This document shows positions 14,323 to 25,077 of a DNA stretch of 64,000 nt, in pieces. The position numbers and the translations under genes are program-made. Every line of letters starts with the position of its first letter. Position 1 is the stretch's first letter. Below the pieces are notes generated by a model, which made no database searches, was not told the origin of the DNA, and was given only the letters and a program-made list of their open reading frames with translations. Origin of the DNA: Actinopolymorpha cephalotaxi (GTDB lineage Bacteria; Actinomycetota; Actinomycetes; Propionibacteriales; Actinopolymorphaceae). The stretch lies in assembly GCF_013408535.1 (NCBI RefSeq), contig NZ_JACBZA010000001.1, positions 2,626,850 through 2,690,849 on the forward strand, read 5' to 3'.

Positions 14323-15656
14323 GCCCCCGCTACCCGCTGTTCCTCGACCTCACCGGCCGCCGGGCCGTGGTGGTCGGCGGCGGCCCGGTCGCCGTGCGGC
14401 GGGTGGGCGGGCTGCTGGACGCGGGTGCCGTGGTGACGGTGGTCGCCCCGGCGTTGTGTGAGGACCTGGCCGCCCTGGTCGAGCCCGGCCGGGTGGACTG
14501 GGTGGCCCGGGAGTACTCCCCCGGTGATCTGAGCGGAGACCTGGGTGGTGACCTGAGAGGTGAGCTGGCCGGCGCCCGCGTCGTCCAGGCCGCCACCGAC
14601 GACCCCGGCACCAACGCCGCGGTGGCCGCCGAGGCCGACGCCGCCGGCATCTGGTGCGTACGCGCCGACGACGCGGAGCGCTCCGCGGCCTGGACGCCTG
14701 CCACCGTACGGTTCGACGACGTCACTGTGGCCGTCTCGGCCGGCCGCGACCCGCGCCGGGCCCGCAGGCTGAAGGACCGCATCGCGACCTGGCTGCAGTC
14801 CGGTGAGGCGCCGCTGCGCCGCATACGCCGGACTCCCGGCGCCGGCCACGTGGCCCTGGTCGGCGGCGGCCCCGGCGACCCGGGACTGATCACCGTCCGG
14901 GGGCGGCGGCTGCTCGCCGACGCCGACGTGGTGGTGGTCGACCGGCTCGCCCCGCGCGCACTGCTGGACGAGCTCGACGCCGAGGTCGAGGTGGTCGAGG
15001 CCGGCAAGGGACCGCTGGCGCACGCGCTCAGCCAACTGGAGATCAACGAGCTGCTGGTGGCCCGGGCGCTGGCCGGCCAGCGGGTGGTCCGGCTCAAGGG
15101 CGGCGACCCGTTCGTGTTCGGGCGCGGAGCCGAGGAGGCGCTCGCCTGCGCGCGGGCCGGCGTCACCTGCGAGGTCGTACCCGGGGTGACCAGCGCGGTT
15201 GCCGTACCCGAGTCGGCCGGAATCCCGGTCACCCACCGCGCGGTGGCCCGGCAGTTCACGGTGGTCTCCGCCCACTACGCCCGGGGTGCCGACGAGACGC
15301 CCGACTGGGAGGGGCTCGCCGCCACCGAGGGCACGCTGGTGTTCCTGATGGGCGTCGGGCAGCTGCCCACCCTGACCGAGGCGCTGCTCCGCTTCGGCCG
15401 GCCCACCACCACCCCGGTCGCCGTGGTCGAACGCGGCACCCTCCCCGACCAGCGCACCACCACCGGCACCCTGGCCACGATCGCCGATGTCGCCGCGGCC
15501 CGGGGTGTCCGCTCCCCCGCCGTGATCGTGGTCGGTGACGTTGTCGACGTCGCCACCGAACTCGCGGGCCTCGCCGCCGGCCCGGCGGAGCCCACCGAAC
15601 GCACCGAGCCCAACGAGCCCACCGAACGGGATGCCGAGGGGAATGCCGGCGGCTGA
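14319..15656 (+). CDS. cysG: Sirohaem synthase: precorrin-2 dehydrogenase plus uroporphyrinogen-III C-methyltransferase
   Basis: 445 residues. Residues 1-160 form the NAD-binding precorrin-2 dehydrogenase domain (RRAVVVGGGPVAVRRV near 13), residues about 180-420 the SAM-dependent uroporphyrinogen-III methyltransferase (GHVALVGGGPGDPGLIT, RLKGGDPFVFGRGAEE). Together they convert uroporphyrinogen III to sirohydrochlorin; the iron is then added by the chelatase encoded next. A short Gly-Asp-Leu repeat near residues 69-82 lies in the first domain. The GTG at 14319 overlaps the cysH stop (GTGA). The last 20 residues are Thr/Glu/Pro-rich. Confidence 0.9.
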   Translation: MSPRYPLFLDLTGRRAVVVGGGPVAVRRVGGLLDAGAVVTVVAPALCEDLAALVEPGRVDWVAREYSPGDLSGDLGGDLRGELAGARVVQAATDDPGTNAAVAAEADAAGIWCVRADDAERSAAWTPATVRFDDVTVAVSAGRDPRRARRLKDRIATWLQSGEAPLRRIRRTPGAGHVALVGGGPGDPGLITVRGRRLLADADVVVVDRLAPRALLDELDAEVEVVEAGKGPLAHALSQLEINELLVARALAGQRVVRLKGGDPFVFGRGAEEALACARAGVTCEVVPGVTSAVAVPESAGIPVTHRAVARQFTVVSAHYARGADETPDWEGLAATEGTLVFLMGVGQLPTLTEALLRFGRPTTTPVAVVERGTLPDQRTTTGTLATIADVAAARGVRSPAVIVVGDVVDVATELAGLAAGPAEPTERTEPNEPTERDAEGNAGG

Positions 15657-16356
15657 GGGGCTGCTGCTGGTCGCCCACGGCAGCCGGGATCCCAGGGCCG
15701 CGCCGGTCGCCCACGAGGTCGCGGCCCTGGTCGAACGGCTGCGTCCCGGCGTCGCCACCGGCGCCGCGTTCCTCGAGCTCGCCACCCCCACGCCGCAGGA
15801 GGCGGTCGAGACCCTCGCCGCGCGGGGCGTCACCGACCTCACCGTTGTGCCGTTCCTGCTCAGCGACGCCTACCACGCCCAGGAGGACCTGCCGGCGGTC
15901 GCCGAACTCGCCCGGTCCCGCGGCTGGACGGTCCGGCTGAGCCGGGTGCTCGGCCCGGACCCACGGCTGGTGGAGGCGGCGGCCGCCCGGCTCGCCGGGA
16001 CCCAGGCTCCCGGCGGCCCGCCGCTGGACGCGGTGGTTCTCGCCGCCGCCGGGTCGAGCAACCGGCAGGCGAACGACACGATGGCGGAGACGGCCGCCGC
16101 ACTCGGCCGCGCTCTCGGCGTACCGGCCCGATGTGCCTTCGCCTCCGCCGCCGCGCCCACCGTCGAGGAGGCGGTCGGCGACCTTCGGGCACGGGGCGCC
16201 CGGCGGGTGGGCGTCGCGACGTACCTGCTGGCGCCGGGCTTCTTCGCAGACCGGATCGCCGCGTCCGCGACCTCCGCGGGCGCGGTGGCCGTCGGCGAGC
16301 CGCTGGGCGCGTGCCCGCAGGTGGCGGCGATCGTCGCCGACCGATGCGGCACCTGA
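15643..16356 (+). CDS. Sirohydrochlorin chelatase (CbiX/SirB type)
   Basis: 237 residues. Two similar halves of the chelatase fold are visible; the metal-binding histidines are in LLLVAHGSRDP (about 6) and PFLLSDAYHAQEDLP (about 70). It inserts Fe2+ into sirohydrochlorin to give sirohaem, the cofactor of the sulfite reductase made by this operon; cobalt insertion for B12 is the alternative use of the family. The start overlaps the end of cysG. ATG 15631 and ATG 15643 are both in frame; I chose the second because the conserved part begins just after it. Last gene of the operon. Confidence 0.87.
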   Translation: MPAAEGLLLVAHGSRDPRAAPVAHEVAALVERLRPGVATGAAFLELATPTPQEAVETLAARGVTDLTVVPFLLSDAYHAQEDLPAVAELARSRGWTVRLSRVLGPDPRLVEAAAARLAGTQAPGGPPLDAVVLAAAGSSNRQANDTMAETAAALGRALGVPARCAFASAAAPTVEEAVGDLRARGARRVGVATYLLAPGFFADRIAASATSAGAVAVGEPLGACPQVAAIVADRCGT

Positions 16357-16732
16357 CGCGGGTCCGCCGCGGTCCGAAGGGTTGCCCGTATGGTCGCCCG
16401 TATGGCGGAAAGTCCGTAACGGGGAATTGACGCGGCCGTCCGGATTCGAGTCGGCTCGCGGGGTATGACGGATCCAGTGTGGTCCCAGTGTGCTCGGCGC
16501 GCGGTCTCGGTGGACCCGTCCCGGTGATCGCCGCGGCCGGCGGGCCTTCGCCCGGACCACACATCGCTGACCTGGTTGGGAATCGCGTCCACCACGTCGC
16601 CGGTCACCGACCGTGACACCTCTCGGGCGCGGCCGGAGCGGAAAACGCTCACCGCCGCCGGGCAGGAGGCGCCGAGCCGATCGATTCCGAACCTGGCAGT
16701 ATTCGCGCAAGAGGACAAGGAAAGGAACGCGA
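16357..16732 (+). other. Intergenic region before glgX
   Basis: 376 bases without a supported gene. It holds two copies of CCCGTATGG (around 16387 and 16398), two copies of CCAGTGTG (around 16474 and 16486), and an isolated TTGACG (16427-16432) with no matching -10. GGAAAGG lies about eight bases before the glgX ATG, so glgX has a 5' untranslated region. No terminator for the sulfur operon is obvious. Confidence 0.6.
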
Positions 16733-18832
<2,100 letters not shown>

Positions 18833-18862
18833 GCCCGCCCGTCATCCACGACGAGACACATC

Positions 18863-18896
18863 GCGACCCGCCCCGGAGCTTTTCGGGGCGGGTCGC
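18863..18896 (+). terminator. Terminator after glgX
   Basis: A perfect 13-bp stem, GCGACCCGCCCCG (18863-18875) with CGGGGCGGGTCGC (18884-18896), around an 8-base loop GAGCTTTT. The following tract is only weakly T-rich (GGTCGTTTCG). Confidence 0.85.
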
Positions 18897-19047
18897 GGTC
18901 GTTTCGCCCTCAAGCGACGATGACGGCGGCGGCTCGGCGAGGGCGCTCGGCGGCAACTAGCCCGCCTCCGGACGATCATGTCCGGCAGCATCGCCGATCT
19001 GGAGAAGGCGGCAGCCGGGAACATCCGCGCCCACCACGTCGGTTAGG

Positions 19048-19069
19048 TTAGTTAGCGTCAAGCAACTAA
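19048..19069. promoter_or_regulatory. MarR-type operator upstream of MFS-marR operon
   Basis: Inverted repeat TTAGTT-N10-AACTAA, 30 bases before the MFS start at 19099. A TAGGTT (19044-19049) just before it could be the -10. MarR regulators in actinomycetes often bind TTAGTT/AACTAA-like sites in their own operon promoter. Confidence 0.6.
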
Positions 19070-19098
19070 TTCTGGTCGATCCGTGGAGGCCCACACCC

Positions 19099-20937
19099 GT
19101 GTCAGTGCCGACCAACCCGCCGGGCAACCTCCCGGGCGACCCGACGAGCGGCGCGCGGGGCGTCCGGGAACGAGACGAGACATCCGTACGCACCGCCGGC
19201 AGGCGCGCGCGGTACGAACACGACCACCCGCGGTACCCATGGGTGGCGCTGTCCAACACCACACTCGGCGTCCTGATGGCCACGATCAACTCCTCGATCG
19301 TGATCATCTCCCTGCCGGCGATCTTCCGCGGCATCCAGCTGGACCCGCTGGCTCCGGGCAACGTGAGCTACCTGCTCTGGATGATCATGGGCTTCCTGCT
19401 GGTCTCCGCGGTCCTGGTGGTCTCCCTCGGCCGGCTCGGCGACATGTACGGCCGGGTCCGCATCTACAGCTACGGCTTCGTGGTCTTCTCCGTCGCCTCG
19501 GTCATGCTCGCCGTCGACCCGTTCGTGCACAGCGCCGGCGCGCTCTGGCTGATCGGCTGGCGGGTGGTCCAGGGCGTCGGCGGGGCGATGCTGTTCGCCA
19601 ACTCCACCGCGATCCTCACCGACGCGTTCCCGGCCAACCGGCGGGGCATGGCCCTCGGCATCAACCAGGTGGCGGCGATCGCCGGGTCGTTCCTCGGGCT
19701 GATCATCGGCGGACTGCTGGCCGAGTGGCACTGGCGGGCGGTGTTCTGGGTGAGCGTCCCGATCGGCATCCTCGGCACCATCTGGTCCTACCGTTCCCTG
19801 CACGAACTCGGCGAACGCCGGCGCGGCTCGATCGACGTCGCCGGCAACCTCACCTTCGCCCTCGGGCTCACCGCCGTGCTGGCGGCCATCACGTACGGCA
19901 TCCAGCCCTACGGCGGGCACACCATGGGGTGGACGAGTCCGTGGGTGCTCACCGGGCTCATCGGCGGCGTCGCCCTGCTGGTGGCGTTCTGCGTGGTCGA
20001 GTCCCGGGTGGCCGACCCGATGTTCCACCTCGGACTGTTCCGCAACCGCGCGTTCAGCGCCGGGAACCTCGCCGGCCTGCTCGCCTCGATCGGGCGCGGC
20101 GGCATGCAGTTCATGCTGATCATCTGGCTGCAGGGGATCTGGCTTCCGCTGCACGGGTTCGACTACGCCGCCACGCCCCTGTGGGCGGGGATCTACCTCG
20201 TACCCCTCACCATCGGGTTCCTGCTCGCCGGGCCGCTCTCGGGCTACCTCTCCGACCGGTACGGCGCGCGAGCCTTCGCAACCGGCGGGCTGCTGGTGGT
20301 GGCCGCGACGTTCGTCGGCCTGCTGATGCTGCCGGTGGAGTTTCCGTACTGGGCGTTCGCCGCGCTGATCGCGGTGAACGGCATCGGCTCGGGACTCTTC
20401 TCCTCCCCCAACACCTCCGCGATCATGAACAGCGTCCCGGCCGGCCAGCGCGGCGCGGCGTCCGGAATGCGCGGGACGTTCTTCAACTCCGGCACGTCCC
20501 TGTCCATCGGTATCTTCTTCTCGCTGATGATCGCCGGCCTGGCCAACTCCCTGCCGGCCACGCTCACCCGCGGGCTGGAGGCGCAGGGCGTGTCCTCCCC
20601 GGTCGCCGCGTCGGTGGGCAACCTGCCGCCGGTCGGCAGCCTGTTCGCGGCCTTCCTCGGCTACAACCCGATCGCCAAGCTGCTCGGACCGACCGGCGCG
20701 CTGGACCACCTGCCCGCCTCGAACGTCGCGACGCTCACCGGCAAGGAGTTCTTTCCCCGGCTGATCTCCGCGCCGTTCCACCACGGGCTGGTGATCGTTT
20801 TCGCCGCGGCTGCCATCATGACTGTCATCGGCGCTTTCGCCTCGCTGCTGCGCGGTGAGCGCTACGTTCACGGCGAACGCCGGATCGAGGACATCGAGGA
20901 CTTCGAGGACTTCGAGGAAGAGGGTGCCGCCGCATGA
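19099..20937 (+). CDS. MFS drug exporter, DHA2 (14-TMS) family
   Basis: 612 residues with about 14 membrane segments from residue 48 to 590. The DHA2 signatures are present: NTTLGVLMATINSSIVIISLPAIF in the first segment (motif D1, here read in two parts), GRLGDMYGRVRIY (motif A, about 113) and RVVQGVGGAML (motif B, about 155). The protein exports small toxic molecules in exchange for protons. The central-to-C-terminal loop (about 495-560) is long and probably outside. The tail is Glu/Asp-rich (EDIEDFEDFEEEG). GTG start with GGAGG about ten bases upstream. It shares an operator and an ATGA overlap with marR downstream. Substrate unknown. Confidence 0.88.
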   Translation: MSVPTNPPGNLPGDPTSGARGVRERDETSVRTAGRRARYEHDHPRYPWVALSNTTLGVLMATINSSIVIISLPAIFRGIQLDPLAPGNVSYLLWMIMGFLLVSAVLVVSLGRLGDMYGRVRIYSYGFVVFSVASVMLAVDPFVHSAGALWLIGWRVVQGVGGAMLFANSTAILTDAFPANRRGMALGINQVAAIAGSFLGLIIGGLLAEWHWRAVFWVSVPIGILGTIWSYRSLHELGERRRGSIDVAGNLTFALGLTAVLAAITYGIQPYGGHTMGWTSPWVLTGLIGGVALLVAFCVVESRVADPMFHLGLFRNRAFSAGNLAGLLASIGRGGMQFMLIIWLQGIWLPLHGFDYAATPLWAGIYLVPLTIGFLLAGPLSGYLSDRYGARAFATGGLLVVAATFVGLLMLPVEFPYWAFAALIAVNGIGSGLFSSPNTSAIMNSVPAGQRGAASGMRGTFFNSGTSLSIGIFFSLMIAGLANSLPATLTRGLEAQGVSSPVAASVGNLPPVGSLFAAFLGYNPIAKLLGPTGALDHLPASNVATLTGKEFFPRLISAPFHHGLVIVFAAAAIMTVIGAFASLLRGERYVHGERRIEDIEDFEDFEEEGAAA

Positions 20938-21395
20938 CGGACAAGGCGACGACACGGCCCGCGCCCATGGACCGGGAGGAGGCCACCCGGCTCTACCTCG
21001 CCATCGCCCGGCTGTCGCGCTGGATGCGCCGCCAGGGGGCGTCCCAGCGCGGAGATCTCGGGCACGGAGGAATGTCCGCTCTGGCCACGTTGACCCACGC
21101 CGGACCGATGCGGCTCGGCGACCTCGCCAACCGCGAGCAGGTCGCACCACCCACCCTGTCGCGAGTGGTGGCCACGCTGGAGAGCGCGGGGTACGCCGTC
21201 CGCACGTCCGATCCGGCGGACCGGCGGGCCAGCATCGTCGCAGCCACCGAGGAGGGCCAGCAGATCGCCCGGGGGCTGCGCTCACTGCGTACCGAAGCAC
21301 TTCGCAACCGCGTCGACCGGCTGACGCCCGAGCAGCACGACGCACTCGTCGCCGCGCTGCCGGCACTGGAGGCGCTGGTGGGCGACGACGCCTGA
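20934..21395 (+). CDS. MarR-family transcriptional regulator
   Basis: 153 residues with the winged helix of MarR: MRLGDLANREQVAPPTLSRV (recognition helix region, about 60-80) and the wing RTSDPADRRASIVAATEEG (about 93). It presumably represses its own operon with the MFS exporter through the inverted repeat at 19048-19069 and releases it when a ligand binds. The ATG overlaps the MFS stop (ATGA), so pump and regulator are translated together. Confidence 0.9.
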   Translation: MTDKATTRPAPMDREEATRLYLAIARLSRWMRRQGASQRGDLGHGGMSALATLTHAGPMRLGDLANREQVAPPTLSRVVATLESAGYAVRTSDPADRRASIVAATEEGQQIARGLRSLRTEALRNRVDRLTPEQHDALVAALPALEALVGDDA

Positions 21396-21480
21396 GGTGC
21401 TGCCTGAGGTGGGCCCCCAGGTGTGGGCCGCGGCTTCCTTTGCCGGCCGCATGGCCGGGGGGTACGACTGAACAGCGGGC

Positions 21481-22335
21481 TCAGGTGCGGTTCAGCCGGG
21501 CGAGTTCGCCCCGGACGTCGAAGTTCGCGGCCGGCCACTGCGGATCGAGGTCGGACAGCCGCTCCACCAGTAGCTTCGTGATGGCGAGGTTGCGGTACCA
21601 CTTGCGGTCGGCGGGCACGACGTACCACGGGGCGGCGTCGGTGTTGGTGCGTTCCAGCGCTGCTTCGTACGCGGCCTGGTAGTCCTCCCACCGGGCGCGC
21701 TCGTCCACGTCGCCCGGGTTGTACTTCCAGTACTTCGTCGGGTCCTCCAGCCGGGCGGTCAGCCGCTTCTTCTGCTCCTTCTTCGACAGGTGCAGGAAGC
21801 ACTTGACGACGGTGACGCCGTTGCCGGTGAGCTCACGTTCGAACTCGTTGATGACGTCGTAGCGGACCGTCCAGGTCTCCGGCGGAACCAGCTCGTGCAC
21901 GCGGGCGACGAGCACGTCCTCGTAGTGGGACCGGTCGAAGATCCCGAGGTACCCGGGCTCGGGCAGCGCCTTGCGGATCCGCCAGAGGAAGTCGTGCCGG
22001 AGCTCCTGCCGGGTTGGTGCCTTGAATGACGTGATCCGCACGCCCTGCGGGTCCACCAGGCCGACCGAGTGCCGCAGCGTCCCGCCCTTGCCGGAGGTGT
22101 CCATCCCCTGCAGGACGAGCAGCAGGCTGCGGTTGCCCCCGGTGTGGCCCTCGGCGAACAGCCGCTCCTGCAGGTCGGAGATCGTGGGGGTCAGTTCGGC
22201 GAGCGCCCGCTTGCCGGCGCGCTTGCCGCCCTCGAAGCCCGGGGTGGCGTTGGTGGGGAGCTTCGCCAGATCCACCGGCCCCGGTTTCAGGGCGAGTACG
22301 CCGGCCAGCCGCTCCGTCACGTCGTCCCTGCTCAT
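21481..22335 (-). CDS. ppk2: Polyphosphate kinase 2 (PPK2) family protein
   Basis: 284 residues. Walker A is GMDTSGKGG (about residue 75) and the family signature continues with SFKAPTRQELRHDFLWRIRK split at the usual point, GYLGIFDRSHYEDVLV (Walker B region, about 127), and RLEDPTKYWKYNPGD (about 185). PPK2 enzymes move phosphate between polyphosphate and nucleoside di- or monophosphates. The start at 22335 has GGGAG about seven bases upstream. It converges with marR and diverges from the RibD-C gene. Which PPK2 class (ADP or AMP acceptor) cannot be told by eye. Confidence 0.9.
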   Translation of the reverse strand: MSRDDVTERLAGVLALKPGPVDLAKLPTNATPGFEGGKRAGKRALAELTPTISDLQERLFAEGHTGGNRSLLLVLQGMDTSGKGGTLRHSVGLVDPQGVRITSFKAPTRQELRHDFLWRIRKALPEPGYLGIFDRSHYEDVLVARVHELVPPETWTVRYDVINEFERELTGNGVTVVKCFLHLSKKEQKKRLTARLEDPTKYWKYNPGDVDERARWEDYQAAYEAALERTNTDAAPWYVVPADRKWYRNLAITKLLVERLSDLDPQWPAANFDVRGELARLNRT

Positions 22336-22488
22336 CCGCGCTCCCGTTCCACGTCGTCCATGTCGCCACGTCGTCCACCCTGCCCGGTTGGCAAGGGCAA
22401 GTCTGCCCGCATCCACGTCCGCGTGCGAGGTACCGCCGCCCGGCCCCTGGCGTCGGCGGTCGTACGCCGGTCTGGTGGGATCGACCGG

Positions 22489-23262
22489 GTGCGCATCCTC
22501 ACCACCGGCCCGGCCGCGTCCGCTCGGGAGACCGCGGACCTGACCGACGCCGAACTCGCCGAGATCTACCGCTACCCCGCCGACCTCGCCGACCGGGCCT
22601 GGCTGCGGGTCAACTTCGTCTCCTCGGTGGACGGCGCCGCGCAGGGTCCCGATGGGAGGTCCGGGACGATCTCGGGCCGGCCCGACCGGCACGTCCTCGC
22701 CCTGCTGCGGGCACTGTGCGACGTGATCCTGGTCGGCGCCGGAACCGCGCGTACCGAACGCTACGGACCGGCGACCATCCGGCCCGCGTTCGTCGCGCTG
22801 CGGGAGCAGCTCGGCCTGGCGCCCACCCCGCCGATCGCCGTGGTGAGCCATTCCCTGGACGTGCCGGACCGGCTGCTGGCCGATCCGCGCACCATCGTGA
22901 TCACCTCCCGTTCCTGCTCGCCCGAACGCCGGACCGCGCTCGAAAGCCGGGTGGACGTCGCGATCGCCGGCGAGTCCGAGGTCGACGTGGCCGAGGCGGT
23001 GGCCGCGTTGGCCCAGCGGGGGTATCGGCGGATCCTCTCCGAGGGCGGCCCGAACCTGTTCGCGAAGCTGCTGGCCGGGTCGCTGGTCGACGAGGTGTGC
23101 CTCACCCAGTCCCCGGAGCTGCTGGCGGGGCCCGCCATGCGGATCACGCACGGCCCACTGCTCGCCGAACCCACGCGGCTCACCCTGGCCTCCCTGCTGG
23201 AGGAGGACGGCTTCGTGTTCCAGCGCTGGCTCACCGGTTCGCACCGCGAAACGCCGGGGTGA
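22489..23262 (+). CDS. Pyrimidine reductase family protein (RibD C-terminal domain)
   Basis: 257 residues forming one RibD_C/DHFR-like domain: WLRVNFVSSVDGAAQG (about 37), DVILVGAGTARTERYG (about 80), ILSEGGPNLFAKLLAGSLVDEVCLT split at the loop (about 183). It should be an NADPH reductase of a pteridine- or pyrimidine-like substrate; free-standing copies in actinomycetes are not the riboflavin enzyme, which carries a deaminase domain. The GTG at 22489 follows TGGGAT by seven bases, a degenerate leaderless pattern. Thirty-eight bases upstream of ligC. Confidence 0.8.
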   Translation: MRILTTGPAASARETADLTDAELAEIYRYPADLADRAWLRVNFVSSVDGAAQGPDGRSGTISGRPDRHVLALLRALCDVILVGAGTARTERYGPATIRPAFVALREQLGLAPTPPIAVVSHSLDVPDRLLADPRTIVITSRSCSPERRTALESRVDVAIAGESEVDVAEAVAALAQRGYRRILSEGGPNLFAKLLAGSLVDEVCLTQSPELLAGPAMRITHGPLLAEPTRLTLASLLEEDGFVFQRWLTGSHRETPG

Positions 23263-23300
23263 CCTCGCCCGGCGGCACCGCGTTCGGCCAGACTGGGCGG

Positions 23301-24371
23301 ATGCAGCTGCCCGTGATGCCACCGGTCTCGCCGATGCTCGCCAAGCCGGTCAAGCACATCCCCCACGGCGACCACAGCTACGAGCCCAAGTGGGACGGCT
23401 TCCGGTCGATCATCTTCCGCGACGGCGACGAGGTGGAGATCGGCAGCCGCAACGAGCGGCCGATGACGCGCTACTTCCCCGAGGTGGTGGCCGCCGTCCT
23501 GGAAAAGCTGCCCGTCCGGTGCGTGGTCGACGGCGAGATCGTGGTGCCCGACCGCGCCCGCGGCCGCCTCGACTTCGACACCCTGCAGCAGCGGATCCAC
23601 CCCGCCGCCAGCCGGGTGCGGCTGCTGTCGGAGCAGACGCCGGCCCACTTCGTGGCGTTCGACCTGCTGGCCCTGGACGACCGCGACCTCACCGGTGAGC
23701 CGTTCTCGGTGCGCCGCGCAGCGCTGGAGGAGGCGCTGGCCGGTGTCACCTCGCCGATCCACCTGACGCCCGCGAGCACCGACCGGAGCCTGGCCGAACG
23801 CTGGTTCCACCAGTTCGAGGGCGCCGGGCTGGACGGCGTGATCGCCAAACCGCTCGGTGGGCCGTACGAGCCGGACAAACGGGTCATGTTCAAGATCAAG
23901 CACGAGCGCACCGCCGACTGCGTCGTCGCCGGCTACCGCGTGCACAAGAGCGGACCGGACGCGATCGGCTCGCTGCTGCTCGGCCTGTTCAACGACGCCG
24001 GCGACCTGGCCAGCGTGGGCGTGATCGGCGCGTTCCCGCTGGCGCGGCGGCGGGAGCTGTTCACCGAGTTGCAGCCGCTGGTGACGACGTTCGACGACCA
24101 CCCGTGGGCGTGGGCCAAGCAGGAGGCCGGCAGCCGTACGCCCCGCAACGCCGAGCAGAGCCGATGGAGCGCCGGCAAGGACCTGTCGTTCGTGCCGCTG
24201 CGGCCCGAACGCGTCGTCGAGGTCCGCTACGACCACATGGAGGGCGTGCGTTTCCGGCACACCGCGCAGTTCGTCCGGTGGCGCGAGGACCGGGAGCCGG
24301 AGTCGTGCCGTTACGACCAGCTCGAGGAGCCGGTCCGCTTCGACCTCGCCGAGATCCTGGGTCTGCAGTGA
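23301..24371 (+). CDS. ligC: ATP-dependent DNA ligase, LigC type
   Basis: 356 residues, the size of actinobacterial LigC. The adenylation motif is EPKWDGFR with Lys30 as the AMP-accepting residue; further ligase motifs are VDGEIVV, LDGVIAK and FKIKHERTADCVV, followed by an OB-fold domain from about 215. It seals nicks and in mycobacteria is a backup for LigD in end joining or excision repair. A LigD-like polymerase gene is 2 kb away on the other strand; no Ku gene is in the window. ATG 23301 starts at the first conserved residues; no ribosome site is evident. Confidence 0.9.
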   Translation: MQLPVMPPVSPMLAKPVKHIPHGDHSYEPKWDGFRSIIFRDGDEVEIGSRNERPMTRYFPEVVAAVLEKLPVRCVVDGEIVVPDRARGRLDFDTLQQRIHPAASRVRLLSEQTPAHFVAFDLLALDDRDLTGEPFSVRRAALEEALAGVTSPIHLTPASTDRSLAERWFHQFEGAGLDGVIAKPLGGPYEPDKRVMFKIKHERTADCVVAGYRVHKSGPDAIGSLLLGLFNDAGDLASVGVIGAFPLARRRELFTELQPLVTTFDDHPWAWAKQEAGSRTPRNAEQSRWSAGKDLSFVPLRPERVVEVRYDHMEGVRFRHTAQFVRWREDREPESCRYDQLEEPVRFDLAEILGLQ

Positions 24372-24431
24372 CATCCTTTGCACCGCACCACCCGCGAGCG
24401 ACGATGAACCTGAGGGAGAAGGAGGTCCGCG

Positions 24432-24971
24432 ATGTATGAGGTCGTACTCCTGATCGAGAAGCCGCTGTCGCAGGTCGACGCCGGCCAGATCGCCGGACTC
24501 TACGGAGCTCGCACCCATCCCGGGCGCACCCATGTGCACGTGCTGCTCCCGGTGGAGGACGCGTCCGCCCGGGTGGAGTCCGCACTCGGGTCCATCGCCG
24601 CCAGCGAGGTGCTGGCCACCTCTGCCCTGAACTTCCCCGACGTCGACCTGGCCAAGATCCAGGCCGAGATCGTCGAACGCAGCCAGGCCGCGCTCGACGA
24701 GAGCCTGGCCGCCCTGGCCGACCGCGGCTGCACCGTCGACGGCGAAATTACCTCCGCCGAGCCGGTCGAGGCGCTGTCGAACGCGGTCCGGGAACGCCAG
24801 GCCTCCGAGGTGGTCATCCTCACCCGCCCGCACGTGGTCGCGGAGTTCTTCCACGTCGACTGGACGTCCAAGGCACGCCGCCGTCTCGGCGTACCCTGCC
24901 TGCACCTGATCGAGCATCGGGACCCGCACGCACCGGGCGACCCGTCGGTACGCGACGAGCGGTCGGTCTGA
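24432..24971 (+). CDS. Hypothetical alpha/beta protein, possibly universal-stress-like
   Basis: 179 residues. An AGGAGGT six bases before the ATG makes the start certain. The pattern of alternating strands and helices (MYEVVLLIEKP, HVHVLLPVED, SEVVILTRPH, GVPCLHLIEH at the end) resembles a universal stress protein or another nucleotide-binding Rossmann-like fold, but the typical GxxG nucleotide motif is not clear, so the family is not assigned. It may form an operon with ligC (60 bases apart). Confidence 0.6.
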   Translation: MYEVVLLIEKPLSQVDAGQIAGLYGARTHPGRTHVHVLLPVEDASARVESALGSIAASEVLATSALNFPDVDLAKIQAEIVERSQAALDESLAALADRGCTVDGEITSAEPVEALSNAVRERQASEVVILTRPHVVAEFFHVDWTSKARRRLGVPCLHLIEHRDPHAPGDPSVRDERSV

Positions 24972-25022
24972 CGGCGTTCCCCACCTCGCCCGTCCCGTTC
25001 ACCTCCGCGGCGGCTCGTCGCT

Positions 25023-25077
25023 GTCCTACCGGCTGCCCTCTCTTTTCCGCGGCCGCTCGGCGCCGTCCTACCGGCTG
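25023..25077 (+). repeat. Duplicated GTCCTACCGGCTG at a convergent junction
   Basis: The 13-mer GTCCTACCGGCTG occurs at 25023-25035 and 25065-25077; the second copy contains the stop codon of the sigma-factor gene. They occupy most of the 96 bases between two converging genes. No hairpin with a T-tract is present. Confidence 0.6.

Noticed and set aside
16427-16432. TTGACG as a -35 box for glgX
   Set aside because: No -10 at 16-19 bases; the distance to glgX is 300 bases.
22069-22488. Long N-terminal extension of the RibD-C gene
   Set aside because: It would overlap the divergent PPK2 gene and is not conserved-looking; the GTG at 22489 begins at the family domain.
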